This document shows positions 1-5,355 of a stretch of 5,652 nucleotides of DNA, piece by piece; position 1 is the stretch's first letter; the number at the start of each line of letters is the position of its first letter. Both the position numbers and the translations under genes were made by a program. Below the pieces are notes generated by a model. The model searched no databases and had not been told where the DNA came from. It saw only the letters and a program-made list of their open reading frames with translations. Source of the stretch: an uncultured Lachnospiraceae bacterium. GTDB lineage: Bacteria; Bacillota_A; Clostridia; Lachnospirales; Lachnospiraceae. The stretch covers positions 1-5,652 of the forward strand of contig CADBQK010000191.1 in assembly GCA_902796775.1 (NCBI GenBank), written 5' to 3'.

Positions 1-17
1 AGTGTAGATCGTCTCAT
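1..17 (-). CDS. Start of an unidentified gene (partial; continues beyond the left edge)
   Basis: An ATG lies on the minus strand at 17-15, seven bases after a strong GGAGGTG ribosome binding site (31-25). Only five whole codons are visible (MRRST) before the window ends, so no function can be given. The start is 91 bp downstream of the cellobiose phosphorylase stop, on the same strand, and I see no convincing terminator between them, so the two genes could be co-transcribed. A weak promoter cannot be excluded in the gap (TTGCCG and TATGGT with an 18-base spacer). A further cellobiose-use gene or the LacI-type regulator would be plausible here, but that is only inference from neighbourhood. 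Confidence 0.65.
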
Positions 18-24
18 ATGTGTA

Positions 25-31
25 CACCTCC
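25..31 (-). promoter_or_regulatory. Ribosome binding site of the left-edge gene
   Basis: On the minus strand the sequence reads GGAGGTG, a near-perfect match to the anti-Shine-Dalgarno sequence, and ends seven bases before the ATG at 17-15. It is the main evidence that a gene starts at the left edge. Confidence 0.7.
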
Positions 32-108
32 AAGCCCGACCATAACACACATGTAATATGTACGGCAATCGACTTCAGGTTTATTTTACTTATCTCATGA
101 TCATCGGA

Positions 109-2547
109 TCATCCCATGACCACTTTGACGCTATATACCGGACAGTCTTTATGCAGAGGAACCAGGTTCCCCTGAACGGCTTTTCCATTAACTGTCATGG
201 AACGGACACCATGCTGTACGCCGGCGCTGTTATCGATCTCGATCTGGTAGACAGAGCCCCTGTACATACGCTTGCAGCGGTAGCTTTTCAGCGAGTCCGG
301 AATGCAGGGATCAATGCAAAGACCATCCAGAGACGGCTTGATGCCCAGCATGTACTGGCTCATGGTAATGAATGTCCAGGCTGCAGTTCCGGTCAGCCAG
401 CTGTTTTTTCCCTCTCCGGGAGTGGCAGCATCGGCACCGGCGACCATCTGGCAGAAAACATAGGGCTCCGTACGGCGGATATCTACTTTTTCTTCCAGAT
501 ATGCAGGGCAGGTTTTCTGATAGATCTCAAAAGCACGGTTTCCGTGACCAAGCATGGTTTCGGCGCAGACGATCCAGGGGTTATTGTGGCAGAAGATACC
601 TGCATTTTCTTTATATCCGGGCGGGTAGGAAGTAATCTCTCCCAGCTCCGGATGATATACGGTGTAAGCGGGCTGCTGAAGCATAATGCCATGTTCACAT
701 TCCAGGTGCTGCGCAACACTGTGGAGTGCCCGGGCTGCTTCTCCCGTTTCCAGGCCTACTCCGGCCATAACGCACATCCCCTGAGGCTCGATAAAGATCT
801 TGCCCTCCTCGCAAGTATGGCTGCCAACAGGATGGGAAAAAGCATCATAAGCGCGGAGAAACCATTCTCCGTCCCACCCGTCCCGCAGGATTGCCTCTTC
901 CATTTCTTTCACCTTTACCCTTACCGAAGCTGCTTCCTGTGAAAGCTGCATATGTTCGCAGATGTCTGCATACTCCCTGCCGTATTTGACAAACATACCG
1001 GCAATGAAGATACTTTCCGCTACAGGACCTTCGCTGGGGCCGGTAGTCTGAAAGCTTTCACCGGGCTCGGTCGAGAAGCAATTCAGGTTCATACAATCGT
1101 TCCAGTCAGCACGGCCGATCAGAGGCAGATGGTGCGGGCCAAGGTGCTGTGCCGTATATGAAAAGCTCCTGCGCAGATGCTCCATCAGCGGAGCCTTGTT
1201 GGTTTCATCATTATCAAAAGTACAGGGTTCATCCAGAATACTGAAATCTCCTGTTTCGCGCAGATAGGCAGCTGTCCCGGCAATCAGCCAAAGCGGATCA
1301 TCGTTGAAGCCGCTTCCTACATCCAGATTGCCTCGTTTGGTCAGAGGCTGGTACTGGTGATAGGCACTGCCGTCCGGGAACTGTGTGTTGGCGATATCCA
1401 GGATCCTTTCTCGAGCCCGTTCAGGAATCAGATGAACAAAGCCGAGCAGATCCTGACAAGAGTCCCTGAATCCCATTCCACGGCCCAGCCCGCTTTCATA
1501 ATAACTGGCACTGCGGCTCATATTGAATGTGACCATACACTGGTACTGGTTCCAGATATTAAAGGTCCGTGCAAGCCTGGCATCATCGCAGGATAATTGG
1601 AAGCGGGACAATAGCTCCTCCCAGTATGATTTGAGCTTTGCGAGTGCTGTATCTGCCTGTTCATCGGTCATGTATCGGGAAACAAGAGCATCTGCCGGAG
1701 CTTTATTGATTACGCCGGGTGCTTCAAATTTCAGGCTGGTTTCGTTTTGGCAGAAGCCCAGTACAAATATCGTCGAAACGGTTTCGCCGGGAGCCAGATG
1801 AAAAGTGAGGTGGTGGCTTCCGATGGGAGCCCAGCCATGAGCAATGCTGTCAGAGCTGATGCCTTTTTGTACAGCCTGCGGGCTGCCGGCTCCATTGTAG
1901 AGTCCGACAAAGGCATCCCGGCTTGTATCAAAACCTTCGATTTCCCGGTTGACAGCGAATACAGCAAAGTGATTGCGCCGTTCGCGGTATTCTGTTTTAT
2001 GATAGATACGGCTGCCAATGACTTCAACCTCTCCTATAGAATAGTTGCGCTGGAAATTGGACATATCATCCATAGCATTCCAGAGACAGAATTCCACATA
2101 GCTGAACAGATCCAGTGTTTTAGCAGTATCTGCATGGTTTGTCAGCGTGAGGCGTGTCACCTCGCAGGGATCATCGACCGGAACAAATACTTCCTGGCAG
2201 GCGCTGACATTGTTTTTGGAAGAGGTAAAGATGGTATAACCCATTCCGTGACGGCAGGAATAGGTATCCAGTGCTGTCTGTGAGGGCTGCCAGCCCGGAT
2301 TCCAGATGATATCGCCATCTTTTATATAATAGTAATGGCCGCTGCAGTCAAAGGGACTGTTGTTGTAACGATAGCGGGTCAGGCGCAGAAGCTTGGCATC
2401 TTTATAGAAGCAGTAACCGCCTCCTGTGTTTGAAATCAGACGGAAAAAATCGCTGGATCCCAGATAATTGATCCAGGGAAGAGGTGTTTTCGGATTCGTA
2501 ATTACATATTCTTTATTATCATCATCAAAATAACCATATCGTCCCAT
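109..2547 (-). CDS. cbpA: Cellobiose phosphorylase (glycoside hydrolase family 94)
   Basis: This cytoplasmic enzyme splits cellobiose with inorganic phosphate into alpha-glucose 1-phosphate and glucose, with inversion. The 812 residues match the usual length (about 810-820), and the protein resembles the Cellulomonas gilvus enzyme along its whole length from memory. An N-terminal beta-sandwich covers roughly residues 1-280, then a helical linker, an (alpha/alpha)6 barrel to about 730 and a small C-terminal beta domain. The motif DWNDC at 481-485 carries the general acid, Asp484. GFRD at 359-362 belongs to the glucose-binding site. His654 (CHNNPW) and Thr719-Gly720 (WLTGTA) are the expected phosphate contacts. 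There is no signal peptide. The ATG at 2547 follows a GGGGG ribosome binding site, and the protein then begins in the family's usual way (RYGYFDDD). It is divergent from the ATPase gene and probably shares its regulator. With 25 Cys residues it is unusually Cys-rich. Cellodextrin phosphorylases are longer (about 980 residues), and chitobiose or laminaribiose phosphorylases fit the motifs less well. Confidence 0.95.
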   Translation of the reverse strand: MGRYGYFDDDNKEYVITNPKTPLPWINYLGSSDFFRLISNTGGGYCFYKDAKLLRLTRYRYNNSPFDCSGHYYYIKDGDIIWNPGWQPSQTALDTYSCRHGMGYTIFTSSKNNVSACQEVFVPVDDPCEVTRLTLTNHADTAKTLDLFSYVEFCLWNAMDDMSNFQRNYSIGEVEVIGSRIYHKTEYRERRNHFAVFAVNREIEGFDTSRDAFVGLYNGAGSPQAVQKGISSDSIAHGWAPIGSHHLTFHLAPGETVSTIFVLGFCQNETSLKFEAPGVINKAPADALVSRYMTDEQADTALAKLKSYWEELLSRFQLSCDDARLARTFNIWNQYQCMVTFNMSRSASYYESGLGRGMGFRDSCQDLLGFVHLIPERARERILDIANTQFPDGSAYHQYQPLTKRGNLDVGSGFNDDPLWLIAGTAAYLRETGDFSILDEPCTFDNDETNKAPLMEHLRRSFSYTAQHLGPHHLPLIGRADWNDCMNLNCFSTEPGESFQTTGPSEGPVAESIFIAGMFVKYGREYADICEHMQLSQEAASVRVKVKEMEEAILRDGWDGEWFLRAYDAFSHPVGSHTCEEGKIFIEPQGMCVMAGVGLETGEAARALHSVAQHLECEHGIMLQQPAYTVYHPELGEITSYPPGYKENAGIFCHNNPWIVCAETMLGHGNRAFEIYQKTCPAYLEEKVDIRRTEPYVFCQMVAGADAATPGEGKNSWLTGTAAWTFITMSQYMLGIKPSLDGLCIDPCIPDSLKSYRCKRMYRGSVYQIEIDNSAGVQHGVRSMTVNGKAVQGNLVPLHKDCPVYSVKVVMG

Positions 2548-2554
2548 GCAAAAA

Positions 2555-2559
2555 CCCCC
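2555..2559 (-). promoter_or_regulatory. Ribosome binding site of cellobiose phosphorylase
   Basis: On the minus strand GGGGG lies seven bases before the ATG at 2547. It is G-rich rather than a canonical GGAGG, and only seven bases separate it from operator site 1 (2566-2581), so a bound repressor could also affect the start of this mRNA's transcription. Confidence 0.55.
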
Positions 2560-2565
2560 GGATAT

Positions 2566-2581
2566 TTCGAATACGTTTTCG
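2566..2581. promoter_or_regulatory. Operator-like site 1 (LacI-family type), in front of cellobiose phosphorylase
   Basis: Read on the minus strand the site is CGAAAACGTATTCGAA. Its 14-base core (2568-2581) is an inverted repeat around a central ACGT with one mismatched pair of positions, the form expected for a LacI-family operator with a central CG. The same 16 bases occur again, inverted, at 2757-2772. The site lies between the predicted minus-strand promoter (about +29 to +44) and the ribosome binding site, so a bound repressor would act as a roadblock. It resembles a catabolite cre site only loosely, because the outer bases are C and G rather than T and A. The regulator's identity is not visible. 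Confidence 0.75.
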
Positions 2582-2616
2582 TAACAAAATCTAAATCAAA
2601 ATCCATTATTGCCATT

Positions 2617-2646
2617 AGTATAAAACGCCACCCTGTCATTTGTAAA
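2617..2646 (-). promoter_or_regulatory. Predicted sigma-A promoter of cellobiose phosphorylase
   Basis: On the minus strand a -35 box TTTACA (2646-2641, five of six consensus bases) is separated by 18 bases from a -10 box TATACT (2622-2617, five of six). Transcription would start near 2610 and give a leader of about 63 bases containing operator site 1. This was found by eye, and the surrounding A/T-rich DNA could offer other weak matches. Confidence 0.55.
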
Positions 2647-2720
2647 TATCAAACGTAATATCTGATAAAAAATGTGCAAAATACACAAAATATCATGAGT
2701 GGAATTGTAGAAACAGTGAA

Positions 2721-2749
2721 TTGCAAAATTCCTTTGCCGGGTTTACAAT
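2721..2749 (+). promoter_or_regulatory. Predicted sigma-A promoter of the ABC ATPase gene
   Basis: A -35 box TTGCAA (2721-2726, four of six consensus bases) and a -10 box TACAAT (2744-2749, five of six) are separated by the ideal 17 bases. The start point would fall near 2756-2757, exactly at the left edge of operator site 2. A repressor there would directly block RNA polymerase, which supports both the promoter and the operator calls. Confidence 0.65.
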
Positions 2750-2756
2750 AAATTTG

Positions 2757-2772
2757 CGAAAACGTATTCGAA
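2757..2772. promoter_or_regulatory. Operator-like site 2 (LacI-family type), in front of the ABC ATPase gene
   Basis: The plus strand reads CGAAAACGTATTCGAA, identical over 16 bases to the reverse complement of site 1. The core 2757-2770 is nearly palindromic around ACGT. It covers the predicted transcription start of the ATPase gene, the classic position for repression. Site centres (2574.5 and 2763.5) are 189 bp apart, close to 18 helical turns, so a tetrameric repressor could bridge both sites on one DNA face; looping is inference. Confidence 0.78.
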
Positions 2773-2874
2773 GATACAGCTGCTCGTATATCAGTCAACC
2801 AGTATTCCAGCATATTTCCATTTACTTTGCAGGGAGTTTTCAGAAAAAGGAAGAGCATTACAGGAAAGGAAGAG

Positions 2875-2880
2875 AAGGGG
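2875..2880 (+). promoter_or_regulatory. Ribosome binding site of the ABC ATPase gene (decides the start)
   Basis: A purine-rich stretch (about 2862-2883) ends in AAGGGG at 2875-2880, three bases before the ATG at 2884; a second candidate, AGGAAAGGA at 2862-2870, lies 13 bases away. Either supports the ATG at 2884 over the in-frame TTG at 2827, whose extra 19 residues include this ribosome-binding DNA. Confidence 0.6.
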
Positions 2881-2883
2881 AAA

Positions 2884-4059
2884 ATGGCTACAGTTCAATT
2901 AAAAGATATTGTCAAGATATATCCGTTTTCCGGGGATACCAGGAAGAATAAAAAGAAAGCCGAAGAGAAAAAGCCTACATTTCTTCAGGTGACGGAAAAA
3001 GGCGTGGTTGCTGTACAGCAATTCAACCTGGATATTGCAGATAAAGAGTTTATCGTACTGGTCGGCCCTTCCGGCTGTGGTAAATCCACTACTTTGCGCA
3101 TGATTGCCGGTCTGGAGGAAATCTCTGAGGGCGAGCTGTATGTAGACGGCGTCCTGATGAATGATATCGCTCCGAAAGATCGTGATATGGCGATGGTTTT
3201 CCAGAATTATGCCCTGTATCCGCATATGACCGTCCGGCAGAATATGGCATTCCCGCTGGAGCTGAAGAAGATGGCCAAACCGGAAATCAACGAAAAAGTC
3301 GAAGAGTCTGCGAAGATCCTCGGGATTACGGAATATCTGGACAGAAAGCCGAAGGCTCTCTCCGGAGGACAGCGTCAGCGTGTTGCGATCGGCCGTGCAA
3401 TCGTACGGGAACCGAAGGTCCTGCTGATGGACGAGCCTCTTTCCAATCTTGATGCGAAACTCCGTAATCAGATGCGTGCGGAGATTATCAAGCTTCGCCA
3501 GAGGATCGATGCAACCTTTATCTATGTTACGCATGATCAGACAGAAGCTATGACACTGGGAGACCGGATTGTTATTATGAAAGATGGATATATTCAGCAG
3601 ATCGGGACTCCGCAGGAGGTCTTCAATCATCCGTCTAATCTGTTCGTAGCCGGCTTTATCGGGAGCCCGACGATGAATTTCTTTGATGCCAGGCTGATTC
3701 GTGAAGGAGATACCTATTTTGTCGAGCTGGCAGGAATGAAGGTACAGGTTTCGGAAGAGAAGAATGCAAATCTTTTGGCCGGAGATGTGCAGAGCCAGGA
3801 CATCACATTGGGCGTGCGTCCGGAGCACACTTCCATCAATGAAAGTGGAGTGCCTGCAAAGGTGGATGTCACCGAGATGATGGGTTCTTCTGTACATCTG
3901 CATGTGACAGCAGAGGGCAGGGATGTCATCATCATCGTGCCTACCCTTGGGATGAAGAAGCAGTATGTAAATGGAGATGATCTGCACTTTACTTTCGATG
4001 GAGAGGTCATGCATCTCTTCTCAAAAGAAACAGAGCAGAATCTGGAGAATATCCGGTAG
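2884..4059 (+). CDS. ugpC/msmX: Carbohydrate ABC importer ATP-binding protein (MalK/MsmX/UgpC family)
   Basis: This cytoplasmic ATPase would power a CUT1-type sugar ABC importer by pairing with two permease subunits. The 391 residues show every hallmark: Walker A GPSGCGKST at 61-69, Q-loop Gln107, signature LSGGQ at 159-163, Walker B ending in MDEP at 182-185 with catalytic Glu184, D-loop SNLD at 187-190 and switch His217. A MalK-type regulatory C-terminal region with TOBE/OB folds runs from about 262 to the end. The start at 2884 gives the standard first strand (VQLKDIVKIYP). A Lys/Glu-rich insertion of about 25-30 residues (15-43) separates that strand from the second one. No permease or binding-protein gene is adjacent, so it is probably a shared ATPase like MsmK or MsmX. 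The divergent cellobiose phosphorylase and the common operator suggest cellobiose or cello-oligosaccharide uptake, but the substrate cannot be read from the protein; the UgpC label need not mean glycerol 3-phosphate transport. Confidence 0.93.
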   Translation: MATVQLKDIVKIYPFSGDTRKNKKKAEEKKPTFLQVTEKGVVAVQQFNLDIADKEFIVLVGPSGCGKSTTLRMIAGLEEISEGELYVDGVLMNDIAPKDRDMAMVFQNYALYPHMTVRQNMAFPLELKKMAKPEINEKVEESAKILGITEYLDRKPKALSGGQRQRVAIGRAIVREPKVLLMDEPLSNLDAKLRNQMRAEIIKLRQRIDATFIYVTHDQTEAMTLGDRIVIMKDGYIQQIGTPQEVFNHPSNLFVAGFIGSPTMNFFDARLIREGDTYFVELAGMKVQVSEEKNANLLAGDVQSQDITLGVRPEHTSINESGVPAKVDVTEMMGSSVHLHVTAEGRDVIIIVPTLGMKKQYVNGDDLHFTFDGEVMHLFSKETEQNLENIR

Positions 4060-4105
4060 AAAACCAGACTGCAGGATATTAGATTTTGGGGAAAACCGGG
4101 AGAAT

Positions 4106-4152
4106 ACAGGAAGCGGCCTTCTGATTTTGGAGATCAGAGGGCCGCTTCCTGT
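4106..4152 (+). terminator. Long hairpin, probable transcription terminator of the ATPase gene
   Basis: The arms 4106-4125 and 4133-4152 pair over all 20 positions, with a single G-U pair, around a seven-base loop (TTTGGAG). A short T-rich tail (TTTCTT, about 4152-4157) follows on the plus strand. It starts 46 bases after the ATPase stop and lies between two convergent genes, so it may end transcription from both sides. The minus-strand tail (ATTCTCCC) is poorer in T. The stem is longer and the T tract weaker than in a typical intrinsic terminator. Confidence 0.72.
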
Positions 4153-4200
4153 TTCTTGCAGAATCTTTTTGAAATCTTCTGTCAAGGAGTCTCTTGTCTG

Positions 4201-4782
4201 TTATTTGATGAAAAAGGTATAGATCAGGTCTGCTGTAAACAGGCAAATAAGAGCAAGTGCTGTTTTTCTGCGGATATCGCTGCGAAGCAGGGAGCATATT
4301 TTTTCAAATACCGGCTGCAGGATATACAGAAAAAGCACACCTCCCAGACCAAATCTGAGTGAAGGTGAAAGGGCGATCCTTGCCTGAAAGTGGATTTTGT
4401 AGTCAGCATATGTCTGCCACGGCCAGGAACCAGTCAGATATTCCAGCAGATATGAGGTTCCCAGCTCAATACCTGTTGCGATCAGCATACACAGCAAAAA
4501 TACCAGCGGGATCCACTTTAAGCGCTTCCAAAATGGCCTGGTCTGGATCAGAGGATACACCAGCAGGAGAAAAGCAAGTGCTCCGAACCCGTAGACCGGA
4601 CAGTAAGGACCGAGCAGAACTCCCCGATTGTGAAAGCCCCATCGGTAGACGACTACTTCCAGAAAGACTTCATACAACCAGCCGAATATGGAATACAGCG
4701 TGAAATAAATGACCAGGCTGGAAGGTCTTTTCCAGATGCTGCTTTTCCCGTGACTAAGTACGGGATGTTTCTTTTTGCTCAT
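4201..4782 (-). CDS. PF06541 family integral membrane protein (putative ABC transporter permease, CmpB-like)
   Basis: This 193-residue membrane protein belongs to the family often labelled ABC-transporter type IV or CmpB (formerly DUF1113); its biochemical role is not established. The family signature is clear: FGWLYE at 33-38, NRG at 52-54 and GPYCPVYGFG at 58-67. Hydrophobic segments lie at about 22-45, 60-80, 90-112, 142-160 and 173-192, suggesting five membrane passes, with a basic N-terminus that should stay inside. The Trp/Tyr-rich stretch SWPWQTYADYK at 119-129 sits where relatives have a similar motif. The ATG at 4782 has only a weak ribosome binding site (AAAGAGA). It lies 75 bp downstream of the methionine sulfoxide reductase gene on the same strand and may share its transcript. 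There is no ATPase or binding-protein partner beside it, so the transporter label should be treated cautiously, and a link with the convergent sugar ATPase is unlikely. Confidence 0.85.
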   Translation of the reverse strand: MSKKKHPVLSHGKSSIWKRPSSLVIYFTLYSIFGWLYEVFLEVVVYRWGFHNRGVLLGPYCPVYGFGALAFLLLVYPLIQTRPFWKRLKWIPLVFLLCMLIATGIELGTSYLLEYLTGSWPWQTYADYKIHFQARIALSPSLRFGLGGVLFLYILQPVFEKICSLLRSDIRRKTALALICLFTADLIYTFFIK

Positions 4783-4857
4783 TTCGTCTCTTTCATTTCG
4801 GGAATGTTATATTGTCCTGCTGCTGGATGGCGGGCCGCAGGCGCGCAGGGATGGCTC

Positions 4858-5313
4858 CTATTCCCATTGTATATAGTCTTCCAGGAGACTTACGATCCTT
4901 GAGAGGCCTTTCTGATCTTCCAATGTAAAACGGCCTGTCTGTGGGCTGTCCAGATCCAGGACGCCTGCGACCTCTCCCTTCCGGTGAAAAGGGATAACGA
5001 TTTCTGAATTCGATGCACTATCGCAGGCGATATGGCCCGGGAAAAGGTGGACATCTTTCACCAGGAGGGGCTCATTGCCGGCAGCCGCTGTTCCGCAGAC
5101 TCCCTTTCCGGGAGGGATGTGGATACATGCAGGTTTACCTTGAAAGGGGCCGACCGTGAGCACGCCGTCTCTCATGATATAAAAGCCGGCCCAGTTCAGA
5201 TTTTCCATAGAAAGCATGATCAAAGCAGATACATTGCTTAGCACGGAAATGTACCAGGGGTCAGTTTCAATGAATTCCCGTGTCTGCTTCAGGAGCAGTT
5301 CGTAATCCGTCAT
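4858..5313 (-). CDS. msrC: Free methionine-(R)-sulfoxide reductase (GAF-domain fRMsr)
   Basis: This small cytoplasmic enzyme reduces free L-methionine-(R)-sulfoxide to methionine, usually with electrons from thioredoxin, and repairs oxidised amino acid rather than protein. The 151 residues are one GAF domain of typical length. Three cysteines, Cys63, Cys73 (GKGVCGTA) and Cys97 (GHIACDSASNSE), have the same spacing as Cys84, Cys94 and Cys118 of the Escherichia coli enzyme; Cys97 corresponds to the catalytic residue. The following SNSEIVIP and the late VLDLDSP motif are also typical of the family and line the substrate pocket. The ATG at 5313 follows AAAGGG by eight bases. The gene lies 42 bp downstream of the acidic protein and 75 bp upstream of the PF06541 gene, all on the minus strand, so an operon is possible, although I see neither a clear promoter nor a terminator in the gaps. 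Confidence 0.92.
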   Translation of the reverse strand: MTDYELLLKQTREFIETDPWYISVLSNVSALIMLSMENLNWAGFYIMRDGVLTVGPFQGKPACIHIPPGKGVCGTAAAGNEPLLVKDVHLFPGHIACDSASNSEIVIPFHRKGEVAGVLDLDSPQTGRFTLEDQKGLSRIVSLLEDYIQWE

Positions 5314-5320
5314 TTTTTTA

Positions 5321-5326
5321 CCCTTT
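5321..5326 (-). promoter_or_regulatory. Ribosome binding site of the methionine sulfoxide reductase gene
   Basis: On the minus strand AAAGGG is followed by an eight-base A-rich spacer and the ATG at 5313. It supports that start codon. Confidence 0.55.
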
Positions 5327-5355
5327 AACTGTAAATGTACAATAGGTTCTTTCGG

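Larger units (their letters stand above)
2548..2883. other. Divergent intergenic control region
   Basis: These 336 bp between the divergent cellobiose phosphorylase and ATPase genes are A/T-rich compared with the flanking genes. They hold a predicted promoter on each strand, two identical inverted 16-bp operator-like sites and the ribosome binding sites. The leader of the ATPase gene, roughly 2757-2883, shows no riboswitch or attenuator fold that I can recognise. Confidence 0.8.

Noticed and set aside
18..52. Possible hairpin ATGTGT/ACACAT enclosing the ribosome binding site of the left-edge gene
   Set aside because: The stem is only six A/T-rich pairs with a loop of more than 20 bases, too weak to claim translational control.
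58..942. A 294-codon open frame on the plus strand antisense to cellobiose phosphorylase, and shorter ones at 952-1161, 1177-1596 and 1747-2283
   Set aside because: All are antisense to a full-length, highly conserved enzyme and show no family features. They reflect codon use of the real gene.
2566..2581. Reading the operator sites as catabolite (CcpA) cre sites
   Set aside because: They share the central CG and GAA/TTC pattern of LacI-family sites, but the outer T and A of the cre consensus are replaced by C and G in both copies, so a dedicated sugar repressor fits better. CcpA binding is not excluded.
2648..2661. A possible third operator around ACGT at 2653-2656
   Set aside because: Only about 8 of 14 positions agree with the two clear sites, and the half-sites GAA and TTC are not kept. 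Chance in A/T-rich DNA explains it.
2673..2687. Weak inverted repeat TGTG-N7-CACA in the intergenic region
   Set aside because: Four-base arms in A/T-rich DNA are expected by chance and it does not line up with either predicted promoter.
2827..2883. An upstream TTG start that would lengthen the ATPase by 19 residues
   Set aside because: The added residues are encoded by the purine-rich ribosome-binding stretch and do not resemble the family N-terminus; the ATG at 2884 fits both signals.
2899..4014. A 371-codon open frame on the minus strand across the ATPase gene
   Set aside because: It lies entirely antisense to a gene with all ABC ATPase motifs, has a His/Cys/Arg/Ile-rich composition with no recognisable domain, and lacks its own convincing ribosome binding site.
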